NCBI RefSeq assembly: GCF_021021475.1
Contig: NZ_JAINWL010000004.1
Span: 186,001-250,000 of the forward strand
DNA: 64,000 nt
Reading direction: 5' to 3'
Source of the DNA: Citromicrobium bathyomarinum
GTDB lineage: Bacteria > Pseudomonadota > Alphaproteobacteria > Sphingomonadales > Sphingomonadaceae
The notes under the pieces are model-generated. The model did no database searches and was not told the DNA's origin. It saw only the letters and a list, made by a program, of their open reading frames with translations. Numbering within the stretch: position 1 is the stretch's first letter; each line of letters begins with the position of its first letter. The translations under genes were made by a program, and so were the position numbers. Positions 20,784-30,687 of this stretch are shown here, in pieces.

Positions 20784-21545
20784 TCAGCCGGGCCACACGC
20801 GGATCGTGCGTCCGTCTGCCGCGGGCTCGATCCGCAGCGGGTGCCCATCGGGCGTGGACAGATGCCCGGTTTCCGACTGCGGCCCGGCATAGACCAGGTG
20901 GCGAAACAGCAGCCGGGCGAGCGTGTCGACCTGCTGGGTTCCGCCGACCAGCTGGGGTTCGATGCGGAACTCCTGCCCGGTGAAGAAGGCGAGCCCGCTG
21001 CTCTGCACCGCCCCGTCGAGCGTGGGGTTGAAGCTGGCGAGCAGCGTCACCGGCAGCTCCCCTCGCGCGGCCCATGCCTGCAGGTTGCGGGCAAGCAGCG
21101 CGGGGCCGAGTGCAAGGCCTGCCGGGGTCCAAACGATGCCCGATGCGCCCAGCGAATCGGCCAGCGCGGCGGCAAGCGCGAACCACTCGCGCAGGATCGC
21201 AAGGCTGCCCCGCCCCGCCTCGATATGCGGGCCGAGCCGCAGCGATACAGCGGCGATGCTGGCAGGCGCGAAGTCGTCCGGCAGCTCGCACGCGGACAGC
21301 GGGTGCGGCACGGGTAGCGGCACGCCGGGGGCAAGACCGGCAAGGTCGAAGCCCAGCCCGGCGCGCTGCAACGCGATCGTCCCGCCCGCAGTGCCGCCAA
21401 GCTCAGGCCCGGCATGGTCGAGCCATGGCGCATTACGGGCTACCTGCGTGATCGCGGCGGCAGTCGGCCGCGCCCCACGTGGGACCAGGATCAGCAGATC
21501 GTCGGCCGGTTCCGGTCGCGCCGGATCGTCAGAATGAGCGGACAT
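20784..21545 (-). CDS. hypothetical protein
   Basis: I do not firmly recognise this 253-residue protein. It is soluble with no signal peptide or membrane segment, rich in alanine, leucine and glycine. A FFTGQEFRIEP segment near residue 190 and a preceding alternating alpha/beta pattern recall DUF4261-type proteins, but only weakly. The C-terminal part (HPLRIEPAADGRTIRVWPG) suggests a small beta region. It stands alone on its strand, convergent with nitronate monooxygenase. Confidence 0.65.
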   Translation of the reverse strand: MSAHSDDPARPEPADDLLILVPRGARPTAAAITQVARNAPWLDHAGPELGGTAGGTIALQRAGLGFDLAGLAPGVPLPVPHPLSACELPDDFAPASIAAVSLRLGPHIEAGRGSLAILREWFALAAALADSLGASGIVWTPAGLALGPALLARNLQAWAARGELPVTLLASFNPTLDGAVQSSGLAFFTGQEFRIEPQLVGGTQQVDTLARLLFRHLVYAGPQSETGHLSTPDGHPLRIEPAADGRTIRVWPG

Positions 21546-21668
21546 GCAGATCCCCTAGCCCGGCGCATCACCGCCGGAAACGCCCGGGTACATCCCTTGC
21601 GGATAACGGCGCGTTACGTCGAGTGCCGCGGCGCAGGATTGCTCCGGAGTCGAACAGGTTGAGAAAGG

Positions 21669-22154
21669 TCAGAACACGCCCATCCGCAGCCCTTCGGCCA
21701 TTGCCTCGCCCAGCGCCTCGCATTCTGCCAGGCGATCGTCTGGCACGGTCTTCTGCGCCAGAATCTCCTCAGGCGTCTGCGCCTGCATGTTCACGATGAT
21801 GCGATCCGCCACGCGTTTCAGCCGCCAGCCCTGCGCAATCCGGTCGATCTGCGCCTGCGCGCCCTCCCCGTCGGACCCGGCGGAGATGATCGTCGCGAAG
21901 GCGCGGCCTTCGATTCGGCCAAGCACCGGGTAATAGCAGCGATCGAACATCTCCTTTATCATCCCGCTCATCGTCGCGAGGTTCTCCGGGCAGACGAAAA
22001 GATACCCGCTTGCCTCCAGCAGGTCCTCGGGCATCACCTCGTGCGCGGCGAGCAAGCGCACCGCATCGCCTGCCCCGTTGGCGGCGGCACGCGCCATCGC
22101 CTCGCTCGCGCCGGTGCGGCTGTGCCATGCGATCAGAAGAGTGGGATCGGCCAT
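21669..22154 (-). CDS. flavodoxin-family NAD(P)H-dependent oxidoreductase
   Basis: A 161-residue flavodoxin-fold protein. LLIAWHSRTGASEAMARAA at the N-terminus is the FMN-phosphate loop, YLFVCPENLATMSGMIKEMFDR is the segment typical of the NADPH-dependent FMN reductase/flavodoxin_2 group, and a second flavin-contact block follows (ISAGSDG). Probable flavin-dependent reduction in the cytoplasm; electron partners unknown. Divergent from recJ with 80 bases between start codons. The start at 22154 is the one that gives the flavodoxin N-terminus. Confidence 0.85.
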   Translation of the reverse strand: MADPTLLIAWHSRTGASEAMARAAANGAGDAVRLLAAHEVMPEDLLEASGYLFVCPENLATMSGMIKEMFDRCYYPVLGRIEGRAFATIISAGSDGEGAQAQIDRIAQGWRLKRVADRIIVNMQAQTPEEILAQKTVPDDRLAECEALGEAMAEGLRMGVF

Positions 22155-22234
22155 CGTGTCTACCCTCCGCCCGCGCTGTCGAAAGTCAACGGGGCCGCGC
22201 TTTGTTCTACCTGCAAGGCGCGCTAGGAAGCCCC

Positions 22235-24037
22235 ATGGCCACCACTGCTCCAAATTCCAACGCCACCCTCGTCTGCGGGGTCGAGCGCTCGCTCGGCGGG
22301 CGCAGCTGGCGCTGGCGCGGAGGGCCGAACCAGTACGATGGCCCGGCAGCAGGACTTGGCGACGACATCCTGACCCAGCTGTTGCTCGCTCGCGGTGTGA
22401 CCCGCGACGATCTGGAACGCCAGCGCGAACCCAAGCTTGCCGCCTTCCTGCCCGATCCGGCGATCTTTCAGGACATGGAGGTGGCGGCAGAACGGCTCGC
22501 CCAGGCGATCCTGACACGAGAGAAGGTGACCATCTACGGCGATTACGACGTCGATGGCGCAACTTCGGCTGCGCTGCTGATCCGCCTGTTCGGCATGCTG
22601 GGGCACGAAGCGGACTACTACATCCCCGACCGCCTGCTGGAAGGCTACGGCCCCAGCGGAGAGGCGCTGGTCAAGCTGGGCGAACAGGGATCGAGCCTGG
22701 TGGTCACGGTGGATTGCGGCGCGATGGCACATGAGGCGCTGGCCGCCGCGCGCGATGCGGGCGTGGAGGTGATCGTGATCGACCACCACAAATGCTCGCC
22801 CGAGCGCCCTCCCGCCCTCGCCCTCGTTAATCCCAACCGGCTCGACGAGGCAGACGAAGCGGCGGCCCACGGCCATCTTGCCGCGGTCGGCGTCGCCTTC
22901 CTGGTCGCGATCGCGCTGGTCAGGACGCTGCGGACACACGGCTATTTCAAGGACCGCAAGGAGCCGGACCTGCGCGGCCTGCTCGATCTGGTGGCGCTGG
23001 GCACGGTTGCCGATGTCGCCGCGCTCCATGGCCTCAACCGGGCGTTCGTGTCGCAGGGCCTCAAGGTGATGGCCAAGCGCGCCAATATCGGAATGAGCGC
23101 GCTGATCGATGCGAGCCGGCTGACCCGCGCGCCGATCTCGTCCGATCTGGGCTTCGCGCTCGGCCCGCGAATCAATGCTGGCGGGCGCGTGGGCGAATCG
23201 ACGCTCGGCGTACGCCTGCTGACGACCGAAGACCCGGAAGAGGCCGCGCAGATCGCCGCGCAGCTATCGCAGCTGAACGAGGAACGCCGTGCGATCGAGG
23301 CGGAGGTGCAGGAAGCCGGCGAGGCGCAGCTGGCCGGGCAAGGCAACCGGGCGGTGCGAATCGTCCATGGCGATGGCTGGCACCCAGGCGTGATCGGGAT
23401 CGTCGCGGGGCGGATCAAGGAAAAGACCGGGCGGCCCTCACTGGTAATCGCGCGCGACAGTCAGACCGGGCTCGGCAAGGGATCGGGCCGCTCGATTCCC
23501 GGCGTCGATCTGGGCGCGGCGATCATGGCAGCGCGCGAGGAAGGCCTGCTGGAAGCGGGCGGCGGACACGCGATGGCTGCCGGTTTGACCGTGCATGAGG
23601 ACAAGATCGAGGCGTTTGCCGAATGGCTCGAATCGCGGCTCGAAAGACAGGTCGCTGCCGCAAGCGCGGAGGCCTCGCTCGGTTTCGACCTCTCGCTCGG
23701 CCCGCGTGGCCTGACGGTCGAACTGGTCGAGACGCTGGAGCGCGGCGGGCCCTACGGCATGGGCTGGCCCGGCCCGCGAATCGCAATCGGCCCTGTGCAT
23801 CTGGTGAAGGTCGACCGGGTCGGCAGCGATCATGTGCGGCTGGTTGCGGGATCGCGCGATGGCGGCTCGATCAAGGCGATCGCTTTTCGCGCAGCAGACA
23901 GCGACTGGGGGCAGGCTTTGCTCGCCGCGCATCCGGGCACGCGGATGTGGCTCGCCGGGCGCGCAAAGGTCGATACGTGGGCCAATACGCCCCGTGCGGA
24001 ATTGCACCTTGAGGACGCAGCTTTCATCGAACCGTAA
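22235..24037 (+). CDS. recJ: single-stranded-DNA-specific exonuclease RecJ
   Basis: A 5'-3' single-strand exonuclease used in RecF recombination and mismatch repair. The 600-residue protein has the DHH-family motifs YGDYDVDGATSAALL (D103, D105), VTVDCG (D160) and VIDHHKC (DHH 183-185), then the DHHA1 part with GGGHAMAAG, and a C-terminal OB-like region. Length is normal. ATG at 22235 with AGGAAG just upstream; a longer frame is rejected. recJ lies next to tRNA-Glu, which has its own promoter after it. Confidence 0.96.
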   Translation: MATTAPNSNATLVCGVERSLGGRSWRWRGGPNQYDGPAAGLGDDILTQLLLARGVTRDDLERQREPKLAAFLPDPAIFQDMEVAAERLAQAILTREKVTIYGDYDVDGATSAALLIRLFGMLGHEADYYIPDRLLEGYGPSGEALVKLGEQGSSLVVTVDCGAMAHEALAAARDAGVEVIVIDHHKCSPERPPALALVNPNRLDEADEAAAHGHLAAVGVAFLVAIALVRTLRTHGYFKDRKEPDLRGLLDLVALGTVADVAALHGLNRAFVSQGLKVMAKRANIGMSALIDASRLTRAPISSDLGFALGPRINAGGRVGESTLGVRLLTTEDPEEAAQIAAQLSQLNEERRAIEAEVQEAGEAQLAGQGNRAVRIVHGDGWHPGVIGIVAGRIKEKTGRPSLVIARDSQTGLGKGSGRSIPGVDLGAAIMAAREEGLLEAGGGHAMAAGLTVHEDKIEAFAEWLESRLERQVAAASAEASLGFDLSLGPRGLTVELVETLERGGPYGMGWPGPRIAIGPVHLVKVDRVGSDHVRLVAGSRDGGSIKAIAFRAADSDWGQALLAAHPGTRMWLAGRAKVDTWANTPRAELHLEDAAFIEP

Positions 24038-24066
24038 AATACCTGCACAATTGCGAATGACGGGGC

Positions 24067-24095
24067 TTGACCGCTTCAAACGACGCCCCTAGATG
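24067..24095 (+). promoter_or_regulatory. sigma-70-type promoter for tRNA-Glu
   Basis: TTGACC (24067-24072) and TAGATG (24090-24095) are separated by 17 bases, the ideal spacing. The predicted start near 24102 is about 55 bases before the tRNA. Confidence 0.6.
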
Positions 24096-24156
24096 CGCGG
24101 CTCGCTTCGGCGGTCACCGGCTTTTTCGCCGCTCCGCCAGAAGCAGTTCCGGATGT

Positions 24157-24231
24157 GGCCCCTTCGTCTAGCGGTTAGGACGCGGCCCTTTCACGGCTGA
24201 AACACGGGTTCGATTCCCGTAGGGGTCACCA
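24157..24231 (+). tRNA. tRNA-Glu (TTC)
   Basis: A 75-base cloverleaf with encoded CCA. The acceptor GGCCCCT pairs with AGGGGTC (one G-T), the anticodon loop CTTTCAC carries TTC on a five-pair stem, and the T arm ACGGG-TTCGATT-CCCGT is perfect. A promoter-like pair lies 60 bases upstream. Confidence 0.97.
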
Positions 24232-24432
24232 TCCGGATGCTGGCACGATCGCCGGCGATTTTACTCCCGACAATATGCAGGCTTCCCCTCACCTTCAGGG
24301 GCCAGGCGAGGCTGTGTGCTGCGCACCTGCGGCCGTGCTCTTGCGTGTCACGAACCGAATTTTCCCCAAGCCAACTCCGCGTCCGTGCCCGCGCTCTGGC
24401 GCAGGCCGATAAATCACCCTAGGCAGGCCGCC

Positions 24433-25698
24433 ATGCACAAGCCGCTCACATTCCCCTGGGCCGGTGTAATCATCGCCACCTGCAGCGTCTTCCTGCTGAT
24501 GCTGGCGGGGATCGGCGTTGGCTATGCACTGGCGGTCTGGCTTGTCTGGACGCTGACCCTGTGGATCACCCAGCCCGACGAACAGCGCGCGGAACCCGAT
24601 CCGCGACCAGAGGGGATTTCGCGCGCCCGGCTCGCGGAGATGATCGAGAACGCCTATTCCCCGCTGCTGCTGGTCGACCGCAAGCGCGTGGTGATTGCCA
24701 ATGGCTCGGCCCGCAAGCTGCTCGGCCATCATGTCGTCGGGCAGGATATCCGCGTCGCCCTGCGCCACCCGCGAGCGATCGCGCTGCTCGATTCCGATGA
24801 GCATGGCGAGGCGATCGTCACCGGGCTGGTCCGCCGAAAGGATGTGTGGCGGGTCAGCCGTTATGCGATCGACGACCGCTCGAGCGTGGTCGAGCTGGTC
24901 TCCAAGACCGCCGAATCCGATATCAGCCGCGCGCACACCGATTTCGTCGCCAATGCCAGCCACGAACTGCGCACCCCGCTCTCCTCGATCATCGGCTATG
25001 TCGAAACGCTGAGCGAAAACCCTGAGGACATCGACCAGGCGACCGCACGCAAGTTCCTCGACACCATCCACCGCGAGGCGCAGCGGCTGCAGAATCTCGT
25101 CAGCGACCTCATGTCTCTCTCGCGCGTGGAAGCGGAAAAGCACGATCGCCCAGAGCAGCCCGTGCCGCTCAACGCGCTGGTCGAACGTGCCGCACGCGAA
25201 GGGGCCGGGCCAAACCGAGTCGAGCGACTGGCTTTCGAGGCGAGCGAGGACTTCGAAGTTCTTGGCGATCCGCAGCAGCTGGAGCAGCTGGTCCGCAATC
25301 TGGTAGACAACGCGCTCAAATACGGGCGCGAGGGCACTCCGGTCACCGTCCGGTTGAGCGAATCGGCGCTGGGCGAAGCCAAGCTTGAGGTGGAAGATCG
25401 CGGCGAAGGGATCGAGGCGGAGCACCTGCCGCACCTGACACGGCGCTTCTATCGCACCGATCCGGGCCGCAGCCGCCAGTCCGGCGGCACCGGACTGGGC
25501 CTCGCAATCGTCAAGCATATCGTCGAGCGCCATCACGGGCGGCTCGACATCGATAGCGAAGTGGGTCGCGGCACCATCGTGACCGTGCGCCTGCCGCGGC
25601 TGGGCAGGAGCCGTCCGGCACCCGATGCGGTGCTGGAACGGTTTGCCCGAACGGCACAGCCGGACTCAATTCCAGACGAACCGGACAGACTGTCATAA
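24433..25698 (+). CDS. phoR: phosphate-regulon sensor histidine kinase
   Basis: Phosphorylates PhoB when phosphate is scarce and removes the phosphate when PstSCAB is active. The 421-residue protein has two close membrane helices (about 8-28 and 30-46), a PAS domain (about 65-160), a HisKA domain with the phospho-acceptor H177 in ASHELRTPLS, and an ATPase domain with NLVDNALKYG, DRGEGI and GGTGLGLAIV. ATG at 24433 with AGGCAGG upstream. It opens the phosphate locus; a Pho box overlaps its stop codon. The kinase and its regulator are placed at opposite ends of the locus. Confidence 0.94.
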   Translation: MHKPLTFPWAGVIIATCSVFLLMLAGIGVGYALAVWLVWTLTLWITQPDEQRAEPDPRPEGISRARLAEMIENAYSPLLLVDRKRVVIANGSARKLLGHHVVGQDIRVALRHPRAIALLDSDEHGEAIVTGLVRRKDVWRVSRYAIDDRSSVVELVSKTAESDISRAHTDFVANASHELRTPLSSIIGYVETLSENPEDIDQATARKFLDTIHREAQRLQNLVSDLMSLSRVEAEKHDRPEQPVPLNALVERAAREGAGPNRVERLAFEASEDFEVLGDPQQLEQLVRNLVDNALKYGREGTPVTVRLSESALGEAKLEVEDRGEGIEAEHLPHLTRRFYRTDPGRSRQSGGTGLGLAIVKHIVERHHGRLDIDSEVGRGTIVTVRLPRLGRSRPAPDAVLERFARTAQPDSIPDEPDRLS

Positions 25699-25707
25699 CC
25701 CTGCCAC
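25690..25707 (+). promoter_or_regulatory. Pho box for the pst operon
   Basis: CTGTCAT-AACC-CTGCCAC fits the PhoB consensus of two 7-base direct repeats 11 bases apart. It overlaps the phoR stop codon (25696-25698) and lies about 129 bases before pstC, so pst genes can be induced separately from phoR. Confidence 0.75.
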
Positions 25708-25835
25708 ATAGTTTCAACAACGCGAGCCGGGGCCCGCTAGACACGCGGCATTTCACTCGCTTCTGATTCTCAAACAAGGGGATGATCGCGCTGGCGGCGG
25801 CATCTCCGAACACCACTCAAGGGGCCGCCAACCGC

Positions 25836-27221
25836 ATGTCACCCGTCTTTCTCTTCCTGCTTGCGATCGGCCTCGGGCTGGCCGGCTGGCTCGCGGGGCG
25901 CGCGAAGGCCCGTGCCTTCAGCCGCGACAAGGATGCACCGCGGATCGTCTCGCGACCCGGCTATCACGCGTGGTACGTGGCGATCTGGGTAGCGGTGCCG
26001 CTCGCCCTGTTCGCCGTGTTCTGGAGCATCCTCTCGCCCATTCTGGTCGACCAGTGGGTGCTCGCAACGCCGGCGGGCCAGAGCCTGCCCACCTTCGGTT
26101 TCCAGCGTCAGTCGATGCTCGCCGAAGCGCGCGCGGTCGCTTACGGCCATGCGGCGGGCGTGTTCAATCCCGACGCCGCCGCGCTGGTCGAGCCGTTTCG
26201 CGAGGCTTCGCGCTTCTACACGCTGGTCGGCTTCGGCTTCGCCCTTGCGCTGGCGGTCATTCTGGGACTGTGGGCGTTCACCCGGGTGCGGCCCGCCTTT
26301 ACTGCCCGGGTGAAGGTGGAGCGCGCCGTGATGGGCGTGCTGCTGCTCGCTTCGCTGGTCGCAATCCTGACCACCTTCGGCATCCTTGCCAGCTTGGTGT
26401 TCGAGACGATCCGATTCTTCGGCATGGTCTCCCCGATCGATTTCCTGTTCGGGCTGAGCTGGAACCCGGATCCCATGTCCAATCCAGCGGCACCGCAGGG
26501 CGACCGCTATGGGGCGATCCCCCTGTTCTGGGGCACGATCTTCATCGGCGCGATTATCGCCATGATCGTGGCCATTCCGCTGGGCATGATGAGCGCGATC
26601 TACCTGACCCAATATGCCAGCTCTCGCTGGCGCAAGATCATCAAGCCCGCTCTCGAAATTCTCGCGGGCGTGCCGACCGTGGTCTACGGCTATTTCGCCG
26701 CGCTGACGATCGCCCCGGCGATCCGCGATGCGGCCCAGGCCGTCGGGATTCAGAACGCATCCTCCGAAAGCGCGCTCGCCGCCGGGCTGGTGATGGGGGT
26801 GATGATCATCCCCTTCGTGTCCTCGATGGCGGATGACAGTATCGCGGCCGTGCCCGGATCGATGCGCGATGGCAGCCTGGCCATGGGCGCGACCAAGTCC
26901 GAAACGATCAAGAAGGTCCTCATCCCCGCCGCGCTGCCGGGCATTGTCGGCGGCGTCATGCTGGCCGTCAGCCGCGCTATCGGTGAAACCATGATCGTGG
27001 TGATGGCCGCCTCTACCGCCGCCAATCTCACCGCCAATCCGCTGGAAGCGATGACCACGGTGACGGTGCAGATCGTCGCCCTGCTGACCGGCGAAGGCAG
27101 CTTCGACCATCCGGCAACGCTCAGCGCCTTTGCGCTCGGCTTCGTGCTGTTCATGGTCACCCTGCTGCTCAACTTCATCGCCCTGCGCGTCGTGAAGCGC
27201 TTCCGGGAGGCGTACGAATAA
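25836..27221 (+). CDS. pstC: phosphate ABC transporter permease PstC
   Basis: Inner-membrane permease of the high-affinity phosphate importer. The 461-residue form is longer than E. coli PstC (319), with an N-terminal extension of about 200 residues holding extra membrane segments before the BPD_transp core (FWGTIFIGAIIAMIVAIPLG onward), as in many alphaproteobacteria. An ATG at 25782 is also possible but has no spacing for a ribosome-binding site; 25836 gives a membrane-entry N-terminus. Its stop shares one base with the pstA start (TAATG). Confidence 0.93.
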   Translation: MSPVFLFLLAIGLGLAGWLAGRAKARAFSRDKDAPRIVSRPGYHAWYVAIWVAVPLALFAVFWSILSPILVDQWVLATPAGQSLPTFGFQRQSMLAEARAVAYGHAAGVFNPDAAALVEPFREASRFYTLVGFGFALALAVILGLWAFTRVRPAFTARVKVERAVMGVLLLASLVAILTTFGILASLVFETIRFFGMVSPIDFLFGLSWNPDPMSNPAAPQGDRYGAIPLFWGTIFIGAIIAMIVAIPLGMMSAIYLTQYASSRWRKIIKPALEILAGVPTVVYGYFAALTIAPAIRDAAQAVGIQNASSESALAAGLVMGVMIIPFVSSMADDSIAAVPGSMRDGSLAMGATKSETIKKVLIPAALPGIVGGVMLAVSRAIGETMIVVMAASTAANLTANPLEAMTTVTVQIVALLTGEGSFDHPATLSAFALGFVLFMVTLLLNFIALRVVKRFREAYE

Positions 27222-28486
27222 TGACCAGTCCCGCAGATACCGAAGCGCGCCGGCCGACCCGCAGCGCGGCGTTCGAAAAGCGCCTGAAGCAGCGCTACGC
27301 GCAGGAACGGCGATTCAAGCTGTTCGGCCTGTTTGCGATCATCGTGTCGATCGCGATCCTGTTCGTGCTGCTCGGCAACATGACCATCAACGGCGTCGGC
27401 GGCTTCCAGCGCGCCGAGCTGCAGGTGCCGATCGACTTTGCCGAATCGGGCCTCGCCGGAGATGCCGCCTCGCTCAGCCAGCCCGGTGCGGTGCAGACGC
27501 TCGAAATGCAGGGCCTGCCCGAGATCGTCTCCTTCGCCGCCGAACAGCGGATGGGCGCGGCAGGTGCCGAACAGCTCAGCCAGGATGCCTGGCGCGAGGT
27601 TGCCGAGGATCTGCGCGCCGACCCTGCCATGCTGCGTGGGCAGGAGACCTTCTGGCTGCCAGCCAGCGGCGATCTGGCAAGCGGGATGGACGGCGAAGGC
27701 TCGCCCGAAATGCAGGCGCTGGCCGCCCAGCTTGAACGCGAAGGCTATCTGGAAAAGCGTTTCGACTGGGGCTTCCTGACCCGCTCCGACGCGACCGACC
27801 CGCAACAGGTTGGCGTGTGGGGCGCGCTCAAGGGATCGATCCTGACCATGATCGTGACGCTCGCGCTCGCTTTCCCGATCGGCGTGCTCTCTGCGCTCTA
27901 TCTGGAAGAATACGCGCCCAAGAACCGCTGGACCGACATTATCGAGGTTTCGATCAACAACCTCGCGGCGGTCCCGTCGATCATTTTCGGCCTGCTCGGC
28001 CTCGCGGTGTTCCTGTGGATCTTCCCCAATATGCGATCCGCCCCCCTGGTAGGCGGGATGACGCTGGCGCTGATGACCATGCCGGTGATCGTGATTTCGG
28101 GCCGCAACGCGATCAAGGCCGTGCCGCCCTCGATCCGCGACGGTGCGCTGGCGGTCGGCGCAAGCCCCGTGCAGGTGGTCTTCCATCATGTCCTGCCACT
28201 CGCCCTGCCCGGCATCCTCACCGGCACCATCATCGGCATGGCGCGCGCGCTGGGCGAAACCGCACCGCTGCTGCTGATCGGGATGCGCGCCTTCGTCGCC
28301 ACCCCGCCCGATGGCTTCACCTCGCCCGCTACGGTGCTGCCGGTGCAAATCTTCCTGTGGTCGGATGAAATCGACCGCGGCTTCATCGAAAGGACCAGCG
28401 CGGCGATTATCGTGCTACTGCTGTTCCTGCTGGTGATGAACGCCCTCGCCATTTATCTGCGCAACAAGTTCGAGAAAACCTGGTGA
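27221..28486 (+). CDS. pstA: phosphate ABC transporter permease PstA
   Basis: Second permease of the phosphate importer. At 421 residues it has the long N-terminal region (first helix at about 36-60, then a 170-residue periplasmic insert, DUF3333-like) before the permease core that begins near [17 protein letters not shown]. The EAA-like loop with [10 protein letters not shown] is clear. ATG overlaps the pstC stop (TAATG), and the end overlaps pstB (GTGA), so the three are translated in series. Confidence 0.93.
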   Translation: MTSPADTEARRPTRSAAFEKRLKQRYAQERRFKLFGLFAIIVSIAILFVLLGNMTINGVGGFQRAELQVPIDFAESGLAGDAASLSQPGAVQTLEMQGLPEIVSFAAEQRMGAAGAEQLSQDAWREVAEDLRADPAMLRGQETFWLPASGDLASGMDGEGSPEMQALAAQLEREGYLEKRFDWGFLTRSDATDPQQVGVWGALKGSILTMIVTLALAFPIGVLSALYLEEYAPKNRWTDIIEVSINNLAAVPSIIFGLLGLAVFLWIFPNMRSAPLVGGMTLALMTMPVIVISGRNAIKAVPPSIRDGALAVGASPVQVVFHHVLPLALPGILTGTIIGMARALGETAPLLLIGMRAFVATPPDGFTSPATVLPVQIFLWSDEIDRGFIERTSAAIIVLLLFLLVMNALAIYLRNKFEKTW

Positions 28487-29271
28487 CCGTAATCCACGAC
28501 ATGGACGACAAGGCCGAGCCCAAGATGCGCGCAAGCGACGTCTCGGTCTTCTATGGCGACAAGAAAGCGATCGACGATGTGTCGATCGACATCCCGACGA
28601 AGTTCGTCACCGCCTTTATCGGGCCGTCGGGTTGCGGAAAGTCGACCTTCCTGCGCACACTGAACCGCATGAACGACACGATCCCCTCGGCCCGCGTCGA
28701 GGGTCAGATCGAGCTCGACGGCGAAGACATCTATTCCAGCGGTATGGATGTGGTTCAGCTGCGAGCCCGGGTCGGGATGGTGTTCCAGAAGCCCAACCCC
28801 TTCCCCAAGTCGATTTACGAAAACATCGCCTACGGCCCGAAAATCCACGGTCTGGCGGAGAGCAAGGGCGAGCTGGACGAGATCGTCGAACGCTCGCTGC
28901 AGCGCGCCGGTCTGTGGAACGAGGTCAAGGATCGCCTGGGCGAATCGGGTACCGCGCTCTCCGGTGGCCAGCAGCAGCGCCTGTGCATCGCGCGGGCGAT
29001 CGCGGTCGACCCCGAAGTCATCCTGATGGACGAACCGGCCTCTGCGCTGGACCCGATCGCGACCGCTAAGATCGAGGAACTGATCGACGATTTGGCCGGT
29101 CGCTATGCGATCGTCATCGTGACACACTCCATGCAGCAGGCGGCGCGCGTTTCGCAGCGGACCGCCTTTTTCCACCTCGGCAAGATGGTAGAATATGGTC
29201 CGACGGACCAGATCTTTACCAATCCGCTCGAAGAACGAACCAAAGACTATATCACCGGACGCTACGGATGA
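28483..29271 (+). CDS. pstB: phosphate ABC transporter ATP-binding protein
   Basis: ATPase that drives phosphate import. Walker [10 protein letters not shown] at residues 47-55, the signature [14 protein letters not shown], Walker [13 protein letters not shown] and the H-loop [12 protein letters not shown] are all intact; the 262-residue length is standard. The start is a GTG overlapping the pstA stop as GTGA; an ATG at 28501 is the alternative. The end overlaps phoU (ATGA). Confidence 0.96.
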   Translation: MTVIHDMDDKAEPKMRASDVSVFYGDKKAIDDVSIDIPTKFVTAFIGPSGCGKSTFLRTLNRMNDTIPSARVEGQIELDGEDIYSSGMDVVQLRARVGMVFQKPNPFPKSIYENIAYGPKIHGLAESKGELDEIVERSLQRAGLWNEVKDRLGESGTALSGGQQQRLCIARAIAVDPEVILMDEPASALDPIATAKIEELIDDLAGRYAIVIVTHSMQQAARVSQRTAFFHLGKMVEYGPTDQIFTNPLEERTKDYITGRYG

Positions 29272-29942
29272 TCTCGGAACACACAGTCAAAGCCTTCGAT
29301 GAGGACATCACGCGGCTGCGCGGGCTCATCACGGAGATGGGCGGCCTGGCCGAAACCGCGCTGGAAGGCGCGCTCGACGCGCTGATCCGCGGGGACGAAG
29401 TCCTTGCCGAGAGGATCGTGGCAGACGACCGCAAGCTGGACGCGCTGGAGAGCGAGGTCGACCGGCTCGCGGTGAAAATCATCGCTCTGCGCGCGCCGAT
29501 GGCCGACGATTTGCGCGAAGTGATCGCCGCCCTGAAGATCGCCGGGGTGGTCGAGCGGATCGGCGACTATGCCAAGAACATCGCCAAGCGCGTCGGGCGG
29601 ATCGAAGGGCGCACGCGGTTCGAGCCGCTCACGCTGCTGCCCGCGATGGCCGACGTCGCGGCGGAGATGGTGCACGACGTGCTGACCGCCTATGCCGCGC
29701 GCGACGCCGCGCTGGCCCGCGAAGTGATCGCGCAGGACAAGAAGGTCGACGCCTTCTATAACTCCATTTTCCGCAATCTTGTCAGCCACATGGTTGAAAA
29801 TCCTGCGACCATTTCGAGCGCTGCGCAGCTGCTGTTCGTGGCCCGCAATATTGAGCGTATCGGCGACCACGCCACCAACGTGGCGGAGATGGTCTATTTC
29901 GCCGCGACCGGCGATTACCCGCTCGACGAAGACGAGAATTGA
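29268..29942 (+). CDS. phoU: phosphate signalling protein PhoU
   Basis: Couples the Pst importer to PhoR, restraining the kinase when phosphate is plentiful. The 224-residue all-helical protein has the two tandem PhoU repeats, with the metal-binding-type helices [13 protein letters not shown] (first) and [13 protein letters not shown] (second) clearly recognisable. Starts inside pstB (ATGA). Followed after 55 bases by phoB. Confidence 0.95.
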   Translation: MISEHTVKAFDEDITRLRGLITEMGGLAETALEGALDALIRGDEVLAERIVADDRKLDALESEVDRLAVKIIALRAPMADDLREVIAALKIAGVVERIGDYAKNIAKRVGRIEGRTRFEPLTLLPAMADVAAEMVHDVLTAYAARDAALAREVIAQDKKVDAFYNSIFRNLVSHMVENPATISSAAQLLFVARNIERIGDHATNVAEMVYFAATGDYPLDEDEN

Positions 29943-29997
29943 CCCACGGCTGGTCCGCCATAACAGGCAAATCAGCCGCATATTAGCGAGACACCCA

Positions 29998-30687
29998 GTG
30001 CCTTCTGCCAAGCTGATCCTTGTCGAAGACGACCCGGCACTTGCCGAGCTGCTCGAATTCCGGTTCGCCAACGAGGGCTATCAGGTCCGTGTAACCGCCG
30101 ATGGCGACGAAGCCCTGCTTATGGCGAGCGAGGACGTGCCCGACCTGATCATCCTGGACTGGATGATCGAGGGGACCAGCGGGATCGAGGTCTGTCGCCG
30201 CCTGCGCAGGGACAAGGGTACCGCGCACGTCCCGATCATCATGCTGACCGCGCGCGAGGCGGAGGATGACCGGGTCCGCGGGCTGGAAACCGGCGCCGAC
30301 GATTACCTGACCAAGCCGTTCAGCCCCCGCGAACTGCTCGCCCGGGTAGCCGCCGTCATGCGTCGCATCCGCCCGGCGCTGGCCGGCGAGACGATCGAGG
30401 TCGGCGATATCAGGCTCGACCCCGTCGCGCACAAGGTCGAACGGCGCGGGCGCAACCTGCAGCTGGGGCCGACCGAGTACCGTCTGCTCAAGTTCTTTAT
30501 GGAGAGCCCGGGCCGCGTGTTCAGCCGTGGGCAGCTGCTCGACGGCGTATGGGGCACCGGCAGCGATATCGAGCTGCGCACGGTCGATGTGCATATCCGG
30601 CGGCTGCGCAAGGCGCTGGAGCTGGAAGGCGCAAGCGATCCGATCCGTACGGTCCGCTCCGCCGGATACGCGCTCGAGGCGGTGTGA
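29998..30687 (+). CDS. phoB: phosphate-regulon response regulator
   Basis: DNA-binding regulator that recognises Pho boxes. The 229-residue OmpR-type protein has a receiver with the acidic pair D11-D12, phospho-acceptor D54 in ILDWMI and TKPFSP, then a winged-helix domain (RTVDVHIRRLRKAL). I start it at the GTG 29998, which gives the exact length of PhoB; longer frames read through phoU in another frame. The stop overlaps the next gene (GTGA). Its likely target sits at the end of phoR. Confidence 0.95.
   Translation: MPSAKLILVEDDPALAELLEFRFANEGYQVRVTADGDEALLMASEDVPDLIILDWMIEGTSGIEVCRRLRRDKGTAHVPIIMLTAREAEDDRVRGLETGADDYLTKPFSPRELLARVAAVMRRIRPALAGETIEVGDIRLDPVAHKVERRGRNLQLGPTEYRLLKFFMESPGRVFSRGQLLDGVWGTGSDIELRTVDVHIRRLRKALELEGASDPIRTVRSAGYALEAV

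Noticed and set aside
26750-28348. 532-residue minus-strand reading frame
   Set aside because: Antisense of pstC/pstA.
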